Shown here: positions 52,501-64,000 of the stretch, piece by piece
How positions within the stretch are numbered: the stretch's first letter is position 1
Layout: each line of letters starts with the position of its first letter
Source of the DNA: Nitratireductor aquimarinus
Lineage (GTDB): Bacteria; Pseudomonadota; Alphaproteobacteria; Rhizobiales; Rhizobiaceae
Assembly: GCF_017255295.1 (NCBI RefSeq)
Contig: NZ_JAFKDE010000004.1
Coordinates: forward strand, 124,001-188,000
Direction: 5' to 3'
DNA length: 64,000 nucleotides
Program-made: the position numbers and the translations under genes
The notes under the pieces: generated by a model
What the model was told of the DNA's origin: nothing
Database searches by the model: none
What the model saw: the letters and a program-made list of their open reading frames with translations, nothing else

Positions 52501-52698
52501 CAGAAATCTATCCCCGAAAGGTTGAAATGAAGGCGTTTGGCGCTGCCTTAGCAACGTCGGATTGATGTTTCCTGAATGAATGCGCGTATATCGTGACAAG
52601 TTCCGGAGAACCCGATCACGGACATTAACAGCATGGTAAACGTTTTTCTAACCGGGACCTGCCATGGAAAGGCTGGACTACCTGTAACGGAGATCGTG

Positions 52699-53925
52699 AT
52701 GTTGTTCCGCTTGCCCCCACGAAACCTCGTCGCGACGTTGATCGCTTCTTTCGTGCTCGCATTTACCGTAACCCTCCAGCCGGCCAGCGCCGATGCCGGC
52801 TTCCAGCGCTGGGTCCAGCAGTTTCGCGCTGTTGCGATCAAGAACGGCGTTTCCGGCGCCACCTATGACCGCGCCTTTCGCGGCATCACCGCCCCCGATC
52901 CGGAGGTGCTGGAGAAAGCCCGCTACCAGCCCGAATTCCGCGCCGAGGCGTGGGAATATTTCGACAACCGCGTTCAGGCCGACGCCATCCAGCGCGGTCA
53001 GCAGCTCGCCCGCCAGTGGAAACCCTGGCTCGACCGCATCGAAAGCCAGTACGGCGTCAGCCGCTATGTGCTGCTCGCCATCTGGTCGATCGAATCGAAC
53101 TATGGCGAAGTGCTGAAGAACGAACGCGTCATGCGCAGCGTGCCACGCTCGCTGGCCACGCTCGCCTATGCCGACAAGCGCCGCGCCAAATTTGCCCGTC
53201 AGCAGCTCATCGCCGCGCTCAAGATCCTGCAGAGCGGCGACATTGATGTTGGCCACCTGACCGGCTCCTGGGCCGGCGCGATGGGCCACACGCAGTTCAT
53301 CCCCACCAGCTATCAGGCCTATGCTGTCGACATGGACGGCAATGGCCGCCGCGACATCTGGACCTCAATCCCGGACGCCCTTGCCACCGCAGCAAACCTG
53401 CTGCGCCGCAATGGCTGGCGCACCGGCGAAACCTGGGGCTATGAAACGGCTGCGCTGCCAGGCGGACGCAAGTTCCCGGGCGGCAACATGTCGCTTGCCC
53501 GCTGGGCTTCCATCGGCGTCGTGCGCGCCAATGGCAAGCCTTTCCCGCGTCCGAACGACAGCGCCGAGCTGAAGGTCCCGGACGGTCGCGCAGGCCCCGC
53601 CTTCCTCGTGACCAAGAATTTCCAGGTCATCAAGCGCTACAACAATTCGGACAAATACGCACTTGCCGTGGGCCTTCTTGCCGACGAAATCGCCGGCTAT
53701 GGCGGCCTCGTGCGTGACTGGAATCGTCCCTTCGAACGTCTCAGCTACAACGAGACGGAAGAACTGCAGCGCCGCCTTGGTGCGCTTGGCTATTATGACG
53801 GCCCCATCGATGGCAAGATCGGCTCCGGCTCGCGCGCCGCGATCCGCGCCTTCCAGTCCCGCAACGGAATGCAGGAAGACGGCCATCCGGGCAAGGAAGT
53901 GCTCCGCCGCCTGCGCGGGAACTGA
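52699..53925 (+). CDS. Lytic murein transglycosylase B with peptidoglycan-binding domain
   Basis: A 408-residue exported murein hydrolase of the MltB family. A signal peptide (ATLIASFVLAFTVTLQPASA) precedes the SLT domain: FRGITAPDPEVLEKARYQPE, VLLAIWSIESNYGEVLKNER with catalytic E132, GSWAGAMGHTQFIPTSYQAY and DMDGNGRRDIWTSIPDALAT. A C-terminal peptidoglycan-binding repeat follows (LQRRLGALGYYDGPIDGKIG). No lipobox is present, unlike E. coli MltB. The ATG at 52699 has GGAG 6 nt upstream; an ATG at 52633 has none. The SGNH gene follows 36 bp later. Confidence 0.93.
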   Translation: MLFRLPPRNLVATLIASFVLAFTVTLQPASADAGFQRWVQQFRAVAIKNGVSGATYDRAFRGITAPDPEVLEKARYQPEFRAEAWEYFDNRVQADAIQRGQQLARQWKPWLDRIESQYGVSRYVLLAIWSIESNYGEVLKNERVMRSVPRSLATLAYADKRRAKFARQQLIAALKILQSGDIDVGHLTGSWAGAMGHTQFIPTSYQAYAVDMDGNGRRDIWTSIPDALATAANLLRRNGWRTGETWGYETAALPGGRKFPGGNMSLARWASIGVVRANGKPFPRPNDSAELKVPDGRAGPAFLVTKNFQVIKRYNNSDKYALAVGLLADEIAGYGGLVRDWNRPFERLSYNETEELQRRLGALGYYDGPIDGKIGSGSRAAIRAFQSRNGMQEDGHPGKEVLRRLRGN

Positions 53926-53961
53926 CCGGAGGCAATTGACCGGAGACAGGGGAAACAGGAC

Positions 53962-55206
53962 ATGAAAACGGACAGGGCAGAGGCAGGACGAGAAGGCGGC
54001 AAACGCTTCGTCATTGCCATCATCTCGTTAAGCCTCGCCCTGCCCGTTATCCTCTCCACGCCCTCGCCTGCCGGGGCCCAGGAGAGAAGTCGCGGCCTTC
54101 TGGATTTCCTGTTCGGCGGGCGGGCGCGCCAACGCGAGCCCGAGCGCCCTGCGGTGCGGCAACCCAGCCAGCGCCGGAGCCAGCCGGCCACGCGAAGCCC
54201 CAGCCGCTCGACAACACGCGCCGCACCCCGCCAGCCAACGACGCCTCCACCGCCGCCGGAAGTGGAGAAGCTTGAGAATGCACGCACGGTGCTGGTCGTT
54301 GGCGACTTCATGGCCGGAGGGCTCGCCGAGGGCCTGAGCGACGCATATGCAGAGTCTCCCGGTGTGCGCGTGATCAATCGCAGCAACGGTTCGTCCGGCT
54401 TTGTGCGCGACGACTATTATGACTGGAATGCCGAGATTTCGGGCATTCTGGAAGAGGTTTCCCCGACCGTCGTGGTCGTGATGATCGGCTCCAACGACCG
54501 GCAGCAACTGCGCATCGACGGTCAGCGCGAGGCCCCGCGGTCGGAGCCCTGGCTCGCCGAATACACCGACCGCGTCAAGACCTTCGCGGCGGCCATCGAA
54601 GAAAAGCAGATCCCACTCGTGTGGAGCGGCTTACCGGCCTTCAAATCATCGACCATGTCGTCCGACATGCTGGCCTTCAACGACATCTACAAGACCACAG
54701 TGGAGAGCATAGGCGGCACATTCGTCGACATCTGGGACGGTTTCGTGGATGAGAATGGAGCCTTCATCTTTACCGGGCCGGACATGAACGGGCAGCCGGT
54801 GCGGCTGCGCGGCAGCGACGGCATCAATCTCACGCGTTCCGGCAAGCGCAAGGTGGCCTTCTACGTGGAGAAACCGCTGAACAAGCTTCTCGGCGAAGCC
54901 ATCTCGCCCGATATCGGCGAGGTCGGGATCGAGAACCTGCCAAACCTCGTTCTCTTCCCCGAAGAGCCCACACCTGTCGACCGGACCGTGCCGATCTCGC
55001 TGTCTGACCCGGCGCTCGATGGCGGGCTGGAGCTGATGGGCGCCGTGGTGGAGCCAATCGGGCGACAGGAGCGCAGTGACGAAGCGGACATCGACAGCGC
55101 CACATCAAGTCAGCCCGGCCGCGCCGACAATTTCTCGTTACGTCCGGTCGCACCAGTGGCAGAAAAGAAAACGCCGCCGCAGCCAGAAGCCACGGCGACG
55201 CCCTGA
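53962..55206 (+). CDS. DUF459 / SGNH-hydrolase-fold protein with substituted catalytic residues
   Basis: A 414-residue exported protein. Signal region ~15-45; a Pro/Arg-rich linker (~55-105); an SGNH/GDSL-type domain (~110-310); an acidic, low-complexity tail. Block I reads VVGDFMAGGLAEGL, with F116 where GDS hydrolases have the nucleophilic serine. Block III is VVVMIGSNDRQQL, with the usual GxND. Block V reads SDGINLTRSG, with N289 where DxxH would place the catalytic histidine (D286 kept). It may be a non-catalytic envelope protein or use other residues. It is probably co-transcribed with the transglycosylase gene 36 bp upstream. Confidence 0.83.
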   Translation: MKTDRAEAGREGGKRFVIAIISLSLALPVILSTPSPAGAQERSRGLLDFLFGGRARQREPERPAVRQPSQRRSQPATRSPSRSTTRAAPRQPTTPPPPPEVEKLENARTVLVVGDFMAGGLAEGLSDAYAESPGVRVINRSNGSSGFVRDDYYDWNAEISGILEEVSPTVVVVMIGSNDRQQLRIDGQREAPRSEPWLAEYTDRVKTFAAAIEEKQIPLVWSGLPAFKSSTMSSDMLAFNDIYKTTVESIGGTFVDIWDGFVDENGAFIFTGPDMNGQPVRLRGSDGINLTRSGKRKVAFYVEKPLNKLLGEAISPDIGEVGIENLPNLVLFPEEPTPVDRTVPISLSDPALDGGLELMGAVVEPIGRQERSDEADIDSATSSQPGRADNFSLRPVAPVAEKKTPPQPEATATP

Positions 55207-55304
55207 TTTCATCCAGACCTCTTCGGGCTCGCAGATCACTGCAGGCAGGCGGGATCACCTGACGCCCGCATGATGCGTGGAATGACGCGATGGGGCACCG
55301 ACTT

Positions 55305-55500
55305 CGAGGCCCCTTCTCCCCGCGCGCGGGGAGAAGGTGAGGATGAGGGGCGAGCGCCAGGTTCTGCCAACCCCACAATATGGCGAGATTTTCTTGCGCC
55401 GCGCTCGCCCCTCATCCCCCTGCCGGGACCTTCTCCCCGCTAGCGGGGAGAAGGGGGCCGTCATCCATCTGGCTCCCCTCTAGCGGGGAGAAGGAAGCCG
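55305..55500. repeat. Composite palindromic repeat block between convergent genes
   Basis: The same units as at 38.8-39.2 kb: hairpin CTTCTCCCCGC-GC-GCGGGGAGAAG (55312-55338), then GGTGAGGATGAGGGGCGAGC, its reverse complement near 55401-55416, a second hairpin (55428-55454), and a degenerate third copy ending near 55494. The GTGAGGATGAGGGGCGAGCG arms could pair over a ~40-nt loop. The 342-bp gap between the SGNH gene and gltD holds only these repeats and a family 1 palindrome. Confidence 0.88.
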
Positions 55501-55511
55501 TCATCCACCTG

Positions 55512-55551
55512 GAGCGTCCTTTGTGCGTCTAAATGGACGCACGGCGCCCTA
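55512..55551. repeat. Interspersed palindromic element, family 1 (copy 3), carrying the gltD stop codon
   Basis: GAGCGTCCTTTGTGCGTC-TAAAT-GGACGCACGGCGCCC, followed by TA on the plus strand. On the minus strand its first bases are the TAG that terminates gltD (55549-55551). Confidence 0.82.
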
Positions 55552-57003
55552 ACGCGGCAGGACCGAACTGCCCATGAGGAACGTGTCAATCGCGTGGGCG
55601 GCCTGACGCCCTTCGCGGATCGCCCAGACCACCAGAGACTGACCGCGCCGCGCATCGCCCGCTGCAAACAGACGGTCGATGGTGGTGCGATACTCACGGT
55701 CGTCAGCATTGACGTTCACAGAGTTGCGGCGGTCGATATCGGTTTTCAGCCGGTCGCCAAACTCGGACAGAACGCCTGTTTCCAGCGGGCCGGAAAAGCC
55801 GATGGCGATGAAGGCGAGATCTGCGCGAATGAGGAATTCCGTGCCCGGAACGGGCTTGCGCTTCTCGTCCACCTGACAGCATTTCACACCGGTCAGAACG
55901 CCATCCTCACCAACGAATTCAAGCGTCGCCACCTGGAATTCGCGATCGGCGCCTTCGGCCTGTGAAGAGGAGGTGCGCATCTTCGTCGCCCAATAGGGCC
56001 AGACGGCAAGCTTGTCTTCCTTCTCCGGCGGACGCGGGCGGATGTCGAGCTGGGTGACGCGCACCGCGCCCTGACGGAAGGCCGTGCCGACGCAATCCGA
56101 TGCGGTGTCACCACCACCCACGACAACCACATGCTTGCCGCCGGCAAGGATGGGCTCTGCCGCCCATGCGACGGACTGAATGTCCTCACCGCCCACACGC
56201 CGGTTCTGCTGAACCAGATAGGGCATGGCGTCGTGAACGCCGTGGAATTCGCCTCCGGGGATACCGGCCGGGCGCGGGCGCTCCGAGCCACCGCAGTAGA
56301 GAACGGCGTCGTGCTCGGCCAGAAGCTCTTCCACCGGCTTGTCCACGCCGACATTGACACCGCAATGGAAGGTCACGCCTTCGCCCTGCATCTGCTCGAT
56401 GCGGCGGTCGATATAGTGTTTTTCGATCTTGAAATCGGGAATGCCGTAGCGCATCAGGCCGCCGGGCCGGCTTTCGCGCTCATAGACATGGACCTGATGA
56501 CCGGCACGCCCGAGCTGCTGGGCGGCAGCCATGCCGGCCGGGCCGGAGCCGATGATGGCGACCTTCTTGCCGGTCGTGTGGTCGGCCGGATAGGGCCGCA
56601 CGAAACCGGCCTCATAGGCCTTGTCGGCAATGGCCTGCTCGACCGTCTTGATGGCGACGGGAATATCTTCGAGATTGAGCGTGCAGGCTTCCTCGCAGGG
56701 TGCAGGGCAGATGCGGCCAGTCCACTCCGGGAAGTTGTTGGTGGAGTGCAGATTGCGGATCGCCTCCTCCCAGTCGCCATTATAGACGAGGTCGTTCCAG
56801 TCCGGGATCTGGTTGTGGACCGGACAGCCTGTCGGGCCGTGGCAATAGGGAATGCCGCAATCCATGCAGCGCGCGGCCTGTTTCTCGACTTCCCTGTCCG
56901 ACATGGGCAGCGTGAATTCGCGGAAATGGCGAATGCGGTCGGACGCCGGCTGGTACTTGTGCACCTGACGGTCGATTTCGAGAAAACCTGTAACCTTACC
57001 CAT
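55549..57003 (-). CDS. gltD: Glutamate synthase [NADPH] small subunit GltD
   Basis: The 484-residue FAD/Fe-S subunit passes electrons from NADPH to GltB. The N-terminal Fe-S cysteines are in AARCMDCGIPYCHGPTGCPV and ICPAPCEEACTLN. The FAD site is VAIIGSGPAGMAAAQQLGRA, and the NADPH site is HVVVVGGGDTASDCVGTAFR. The C-terminal DRLFAAGDARRGQSLVVWAI closes the FAD pocket. It is separated from gltB by a GST-family gene and two palindromic elements. The stop codon lies inside a palindromic element. Confidence 0.96.
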   Translation of the reverse strand: MGKVTGFLEIDRQVHKYQPASDRIRHFREFTLPMSDREVEKQAARCMDCGIPYCHGPTGCPVHNQIPDWNDLVYNGDWEEAIRNLHSTNNFPEWTGRICPAPCEEACTLNLEDIPVAIKTVEQAIADKAYEAGFVRPYPADHTTGKKVAIIGSGPAGMAAAQQLGRAGHQVHVYERESRPGGLMRYGIPDFKIEKHYIDRRIEQMQGEGVTFHCGVNVGVDKPVEELLAEHDAVLYCGGSERPRPAGIPGGEFHGVHDAMPYLVQQNRRVGGEDIQSVAWAAEPILAGGKHVVVVGGGDTASDCVGTAFRQGAVRVTQLDIRPRPPEKEDKLAVWPYWATKMRTSSSQAEGADREFQVATLEFVGEDGVLTGVKCCQVDEKRKPVPGTEFLIRADLAFIAIGFSGPLETGVLSEFGDRLKTDIDRRNSVNVNADDREYRTTIDRLFAAGDARRGQSLVVWAIREGRQAAHAIDTFLMGSSVLPR

Positions 57004-57020
57004 CGAGTAAACCCCGTTAT

Positions 57021-57070
57021 TTTAGAGCTTCGAACCGAAAAGCGGATACCGTTTTCCGGTTGTTCCGATG
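57021..57070. repeat. Interspersed palindromic element, family 2 (longer copy)
   Basis: TTTAGAGCTTCGAACCGAAA-AGCGGATACCGTTTTCCGGT-TGTTCCGATG lies between the GST gene and gltD. It shares the TAGAGC edge and AAAAGCGG core with the elements at 26670 and 36249, and has internal GAAAAGCGG / CCGTTTTC complementarity. Confidence 0.65.
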
Positions 57071-57085
57071 CCCCATCAATAATTC

Positions 57086-57126
57086 AGATCGTCCATTGTG
57101 CGCCCCGGTGGACGCATGGCGATCTA
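57086..57126. repeat. Interspersed palindromic element, family 1 (copy 4), carrying the GST stop codon
   Basis: AGATCGTCCATTGTGCGCCC and GGTGGACGCATGGCGATCT form an imperfect palindrome. On the minus strand the TAG stop of the GST-family gene (57124-57126) is its first codon. Confidence 0.8.
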
Positions 57127-57714
57127 GTGAAGTGCCGGAAGTCCGAGAACATCCTCGCACCGTGCAATCCAGCGGGTGAGCGCCCTGCGCCCGTCGAGTT
57201 CAAAGCCCCCCTGAGGGGCAAGCCGCGTGTAGCCGAGGAGCGCGATATCGGCGATGGTGAGCCCGTCACCGACAAAGAAATCGCGCGTCTTCAGCGTCTC
57301 GTCCATCAAATCGAGCGCGGCCTCACCCCGCTCGACCTTCAAAGGATCGCGCGCTTCAACCGGCTCCTTGCGGTAGAACACCTGAAAGCGCGCACCGGCC
57401 ACATTGGGCTCATGGAAGTTCTGCTCCCAGAACATCCACTGATCGATTTCCGCCTGGGCAAACGCGTCTTCGGGCAAAAGCGCCGAACCGCGCGCCAGAT
57501 AGCGGATGATTGCGCCCGACTGGCCAAGCGTGCGCCCGTCATCGAACCGCACGACCGGCACCTGCCCAAAGGGCGACATGGCGAGAAACGCGTCCGTGCG
57601 GCTCTCGCCAGCCATGAGGTCGAGCTCATGCCAGCGATAGGGCAGACCGAGATGGTCCGCCGTGTATCTGACCTTCAGGCAATTGCCCGAATTCCGGTCA
57701 CCAAAAATATCCAT
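57124..57714 (-). CDS. Glutathione S-transferase family protein
   Basis: A 196-residue GST. The N-terminal thioredoxin-like domain reads MDIFGDRNSGNCLKVRYTAD, then SPFGQVPVVRFDDGRTLGQS and GAIIRYLARGSALLPED, with the cis-proline (QVPV) and the S-x-AI glutathione contact (QSGAI). The C-terminal helical domain has the N-capping motif DGLTIADIALLGYT. It lies between gltB (26 bp) and gltD (120 bp), all leftward, so it is probably co-transcribed with glutamate synthase. GGAG lies ~13 nt before the ATG. The substrate is unknown. Confidence 0.9.
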   Translation of the reverse strand: MDIFGDRNSGNCLKVRYTADHLGLPYRWHELDLMAGESRTDAFLAMSPFGQVPVVRFDDGRTLGQSGAIIRYLARGSALLPEDAFAQAEIDQWMFWEQNFHEPNVAGARFQVFYRKEPVEARDPLKVERGEAALDLMDETLKTRDFFVGDGLTIADIALLGYTRLAPQGGFELDGRRALTRWIARCEDVLGLPALH

Positions 57715-57740
57715 GGGCAACAGATCTCCAGAACCCACGG

Positions 57741-62474
<4,734 letters not shown>

Positions 62475-63015
62475 CGCAAATCCTCACATTCTAGAGCCCG
62501 GGGCAAGCCTCCCTGGGCGGTCGTTCAGTCGCCAGAAAGCCCTTGCGGCCTTCCGGGGTGTATGCACGGCATTTCCATTTAGAAGCCGGAGCAACGCTAC
62601 CGATATGCTCCGGCGCGTGTTCTTGTTCTTGGGCGGGCATCCCTGCCTGTGCTCCGGTCATTGCCGGACCGCCTTTGTTGCACCGGTCGTTCGCAACACT
62701 ATCACGAGCGCAAAAGCCACGCTGAGACGCTGGCAACCGAACTGCACAACAATAGGACAGCACTGCTGTCTTATTCGCTGAAATGCCAGAAATACCAACA
62801 CCAGACAAGACGGAAATGCAAATTTTTTGCGCAAAACACGAAATAAAATACCTAAACTGCAAGTATTGATGACATTTTGATAAACCGCCGCAGAATATCC
62901 TGTCAGGCGCAAAAATCACCGCAACATCTCATCCGAAGGGCTTGAACCGGAGCATCGAAGCGCGCAATCTCCCGCCGCCACTGCTTATTTTGGGGTCAAA
63001 AGAGAGATCTGCCGC
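62475..63015. other. Divergent intergenic region between gltB and the threonine aldolase gene
   Basis: A 541-bp gap. The gltB-proximal third is GC-rich; 62750-62890 is markedly AT-rich and probably contains the two promoters, but I could not pick boxes with confidence. Frames crossing it have no ribosome sites and no recognisable domain. A long gltB leader is possible. Confidence 0.6.
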
Positions 63016-64000
63016 ATGAATTTCGCCTCCGACAACTGGGCCGGCGCCCACCCGCAAATCGCCGAAGCGCTCGTCACCAATGCAGGCGGCTTTGCGCCGG
63101 CCTATGGAACCAGCGAGCTGGACAAACGGGTGGAGAAGATGTTCAGCGACATCTTCGAACGCGAGGTGGCGGTGTTTTTCGTCGGAACGGGAACGGCGGC
63201 AAACAGCCTGTCGCTCACCTGGGCCTCGAAACCCGGCGGGGTCGCCTTCTGCCATTCGGAAGCGCACGCCATTGATGATGAGGGTGGCGCACCGGAATAT
63301 CTGACCGGCGGCGCGCGCCTGAAGGGCGTGGCGGGTCAGCTTGGCCGCATGGACCCGAACGCGCTCGACGCGGCGATCCGCGAACACCCGGCCCAGTTCG
63401 TGCACGCCGGGCAGCCCATGGCCGCCTCGATCACCCAGGCGACCGAGATCGGCACACTCTATTCACTCGAACAGATCGAAGAGATCGCCGGCATCTGCCG
63501 CGAAGCGGGCATTCCGCTGCATCTGGACGGCGCGCGCTTTGCCAATGCGCTCGTGTCTCTGGACACGACGCCGGCCGAGATGACCTGGAAGCGCGGCGTG
63601 GAGATTGCCTCTTTCGGCGGCACGAAGAATGGCTGCTGGTGCGCGGAAGCGATCATCGTGTTCGATCCGGCGAAGATCGGCCAGATGCACTTCCTGCGCA
63701 AGCGCGCCGCACAGCTCTTCTCCAAGTCGCGTTTCATCGCGGCGCAGTTCGAGGCCTATTTCCGTGACGACCTCTGGCTGAAGAATGCGCGCCACGCCAA
63801 CGCGATGGCCGCGGAGCTCGCAACCGCCATCTCCAATGCCGATGGCGCGCGCCTTGCCTGGCAGCCGCAGGCCAATGAAGTGTTTGCGCTCATGAAGGAT
63901 GAGAAGGCCCAGGCGCTTCAGGCCGCTGGCGCGCAGTTCTATCCGTGGAAGCCACCGCTCTCATTCGCAGGCGAAATGACGGCGGGCGACACGCTCTATC
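63016..64000 (+). CDS. Low-specificity L-threonine aldolase (3' end outside window)
   Basis: The first 328 codons of a PLP-dependent beta-eliminating lyase of the threonine aldolase family, which splits L-threonine or allo-threonine to glycine and acetaldehyde. It opens MNFASDNWAGAHPQIAEALV. VFFVGTGTAANSLSLTWASK, CHSEAHAIDDEGG, HLDGARFANALVSL and the PLP-lysine region ASFGGTKNGCWCAEAI are all present. The frame is open to the right edge, so the end is not seen. AGAGAGAT lies ~7 nt before the ATG. It is divergent from gltB. Confidence 0.92.
   Translation, partial: MNFASDNWAGAHPQIAEALVTNAGGFAPAYGTSELDKRVEKMFSDIFEREVAVFFVGTGTAANSLSLTWASKPGGVAFCHSEAHAIDDEGGAPEYLTGGARLKGVAGQLGRMDPNALDAAIREHPAQFVHAGQPMAASITQATEIGTLYSLEQIEEIAGICREAGIPLHLDGARFANALVSLDTTPAEMTWKRGVEIASFGGTKNGCWCAEAIIVFDPAKIGQMHFLRKRAAQLFSKSRFIAAQFEAYFRDDLWLKNARHANAMAAELATAISNADGARLAWQPQANEVFALMKDEKAQALQAAGAQFYPWKPPLSFAGEMTAGDTLY

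Noticed and set aside
62491-62919. A 142-codon open frame between gltB and the threonine aldolase gene
   Set aside because: It has no ribosome site or similarity to a family and crosses an AT-rich promoter region.

Overview
The window is high-GC, densely packed alphaproteobacterial chromosome. Several traits point to the order Hyphomicrobiales (rhizobia, Brucella, Mesorhizobium/Nitratireductor-like lineages): the flagellar order flgE-flgK-flgL-flaF-flbT-flgD-fliQ-flhA-fliR, an Omp10-type lipoprotein, homospermidine synthase, an ornithine decarboxylase with a long leader, and short interspersed palindromes. The genus cannot be fixed from the sequence alone. I saw no tRNA, rRNA, CRISPR array, insertion sequence or phage block.

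Layout. 1-9.4 kb is the end of a flagellar operon: hook and hook-filament junction proteins, the FlaF/FlbT flagellin regulators, hook cap FlgD, export-gate parts FliQ/FlhA/FliR, then four small genes that look like a FliJ-like, a rod-binding FlgJ-type, a FlgN-like and a FliL-like protein. 9.4-10.9 kb holds a MarR regulator and an SCP2 sterol-carrier protein, each preceded by a palindrome. 11-16 kb holds a GNAT and ornithine decarboxylase (leftward, with a ~430 nt leader), then an amidase and a LysR regulator. 15.5-18.4 kb has a DUF1007/NicO metal-transport pair, a small membrane protein and a second GNAT. 18.6-23.6 kb is a leftward dctPQM TRAP operon and a PaaK-like protein. 23.6-29.7 kb, leftward, has a zinc peptidase, Omp10-like lipoprotein, homospermidine synthase, YciI, PabB and PepF. 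29.9-38.7 kb has an NtrC-type regulator, a DUF882 peptidase, KDPG aldolase, a muramidase, TrhO, an eroded hydrolase gene, TetR, an HD-domain protein and a DUF533 protein. A repeat-rich gap follows, then modABC, OsmC, a 5'-nucleotidase/LysM fusion, hemH, SPFH/NfeD and LysE (to 48.5 kb). 48.7-55.2 kb is envelope-related: KdsD, an outer-membrane barrel, GalU, an MltB-type transglycosylase and an SGNH/DUF459 protein. 55.5-62.5 kb is gltB-GST-gltD (leftward), and a threonine aldolase runs off the right edge.

Links between genes: ornithine decarboxylase makes putrescine and homospermidine synthase consumes it. GalU, KdsD, MltB, the muramidase and DUF882 serve the envelope. FlgK/FlgL, the FlgN-like protein and the export gate belong to one secretion task.

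Most of the window is ordinary core genome. The points most worth a second look are the uncharacterised flagellar-operon tail, the speF-type leader, the palindromic elements that carry the stop codons of adjacent genes, a hydrolase gene reduced to its start codon plus C-terminus, and enzyme-family members lacking canonical active-site motifs.
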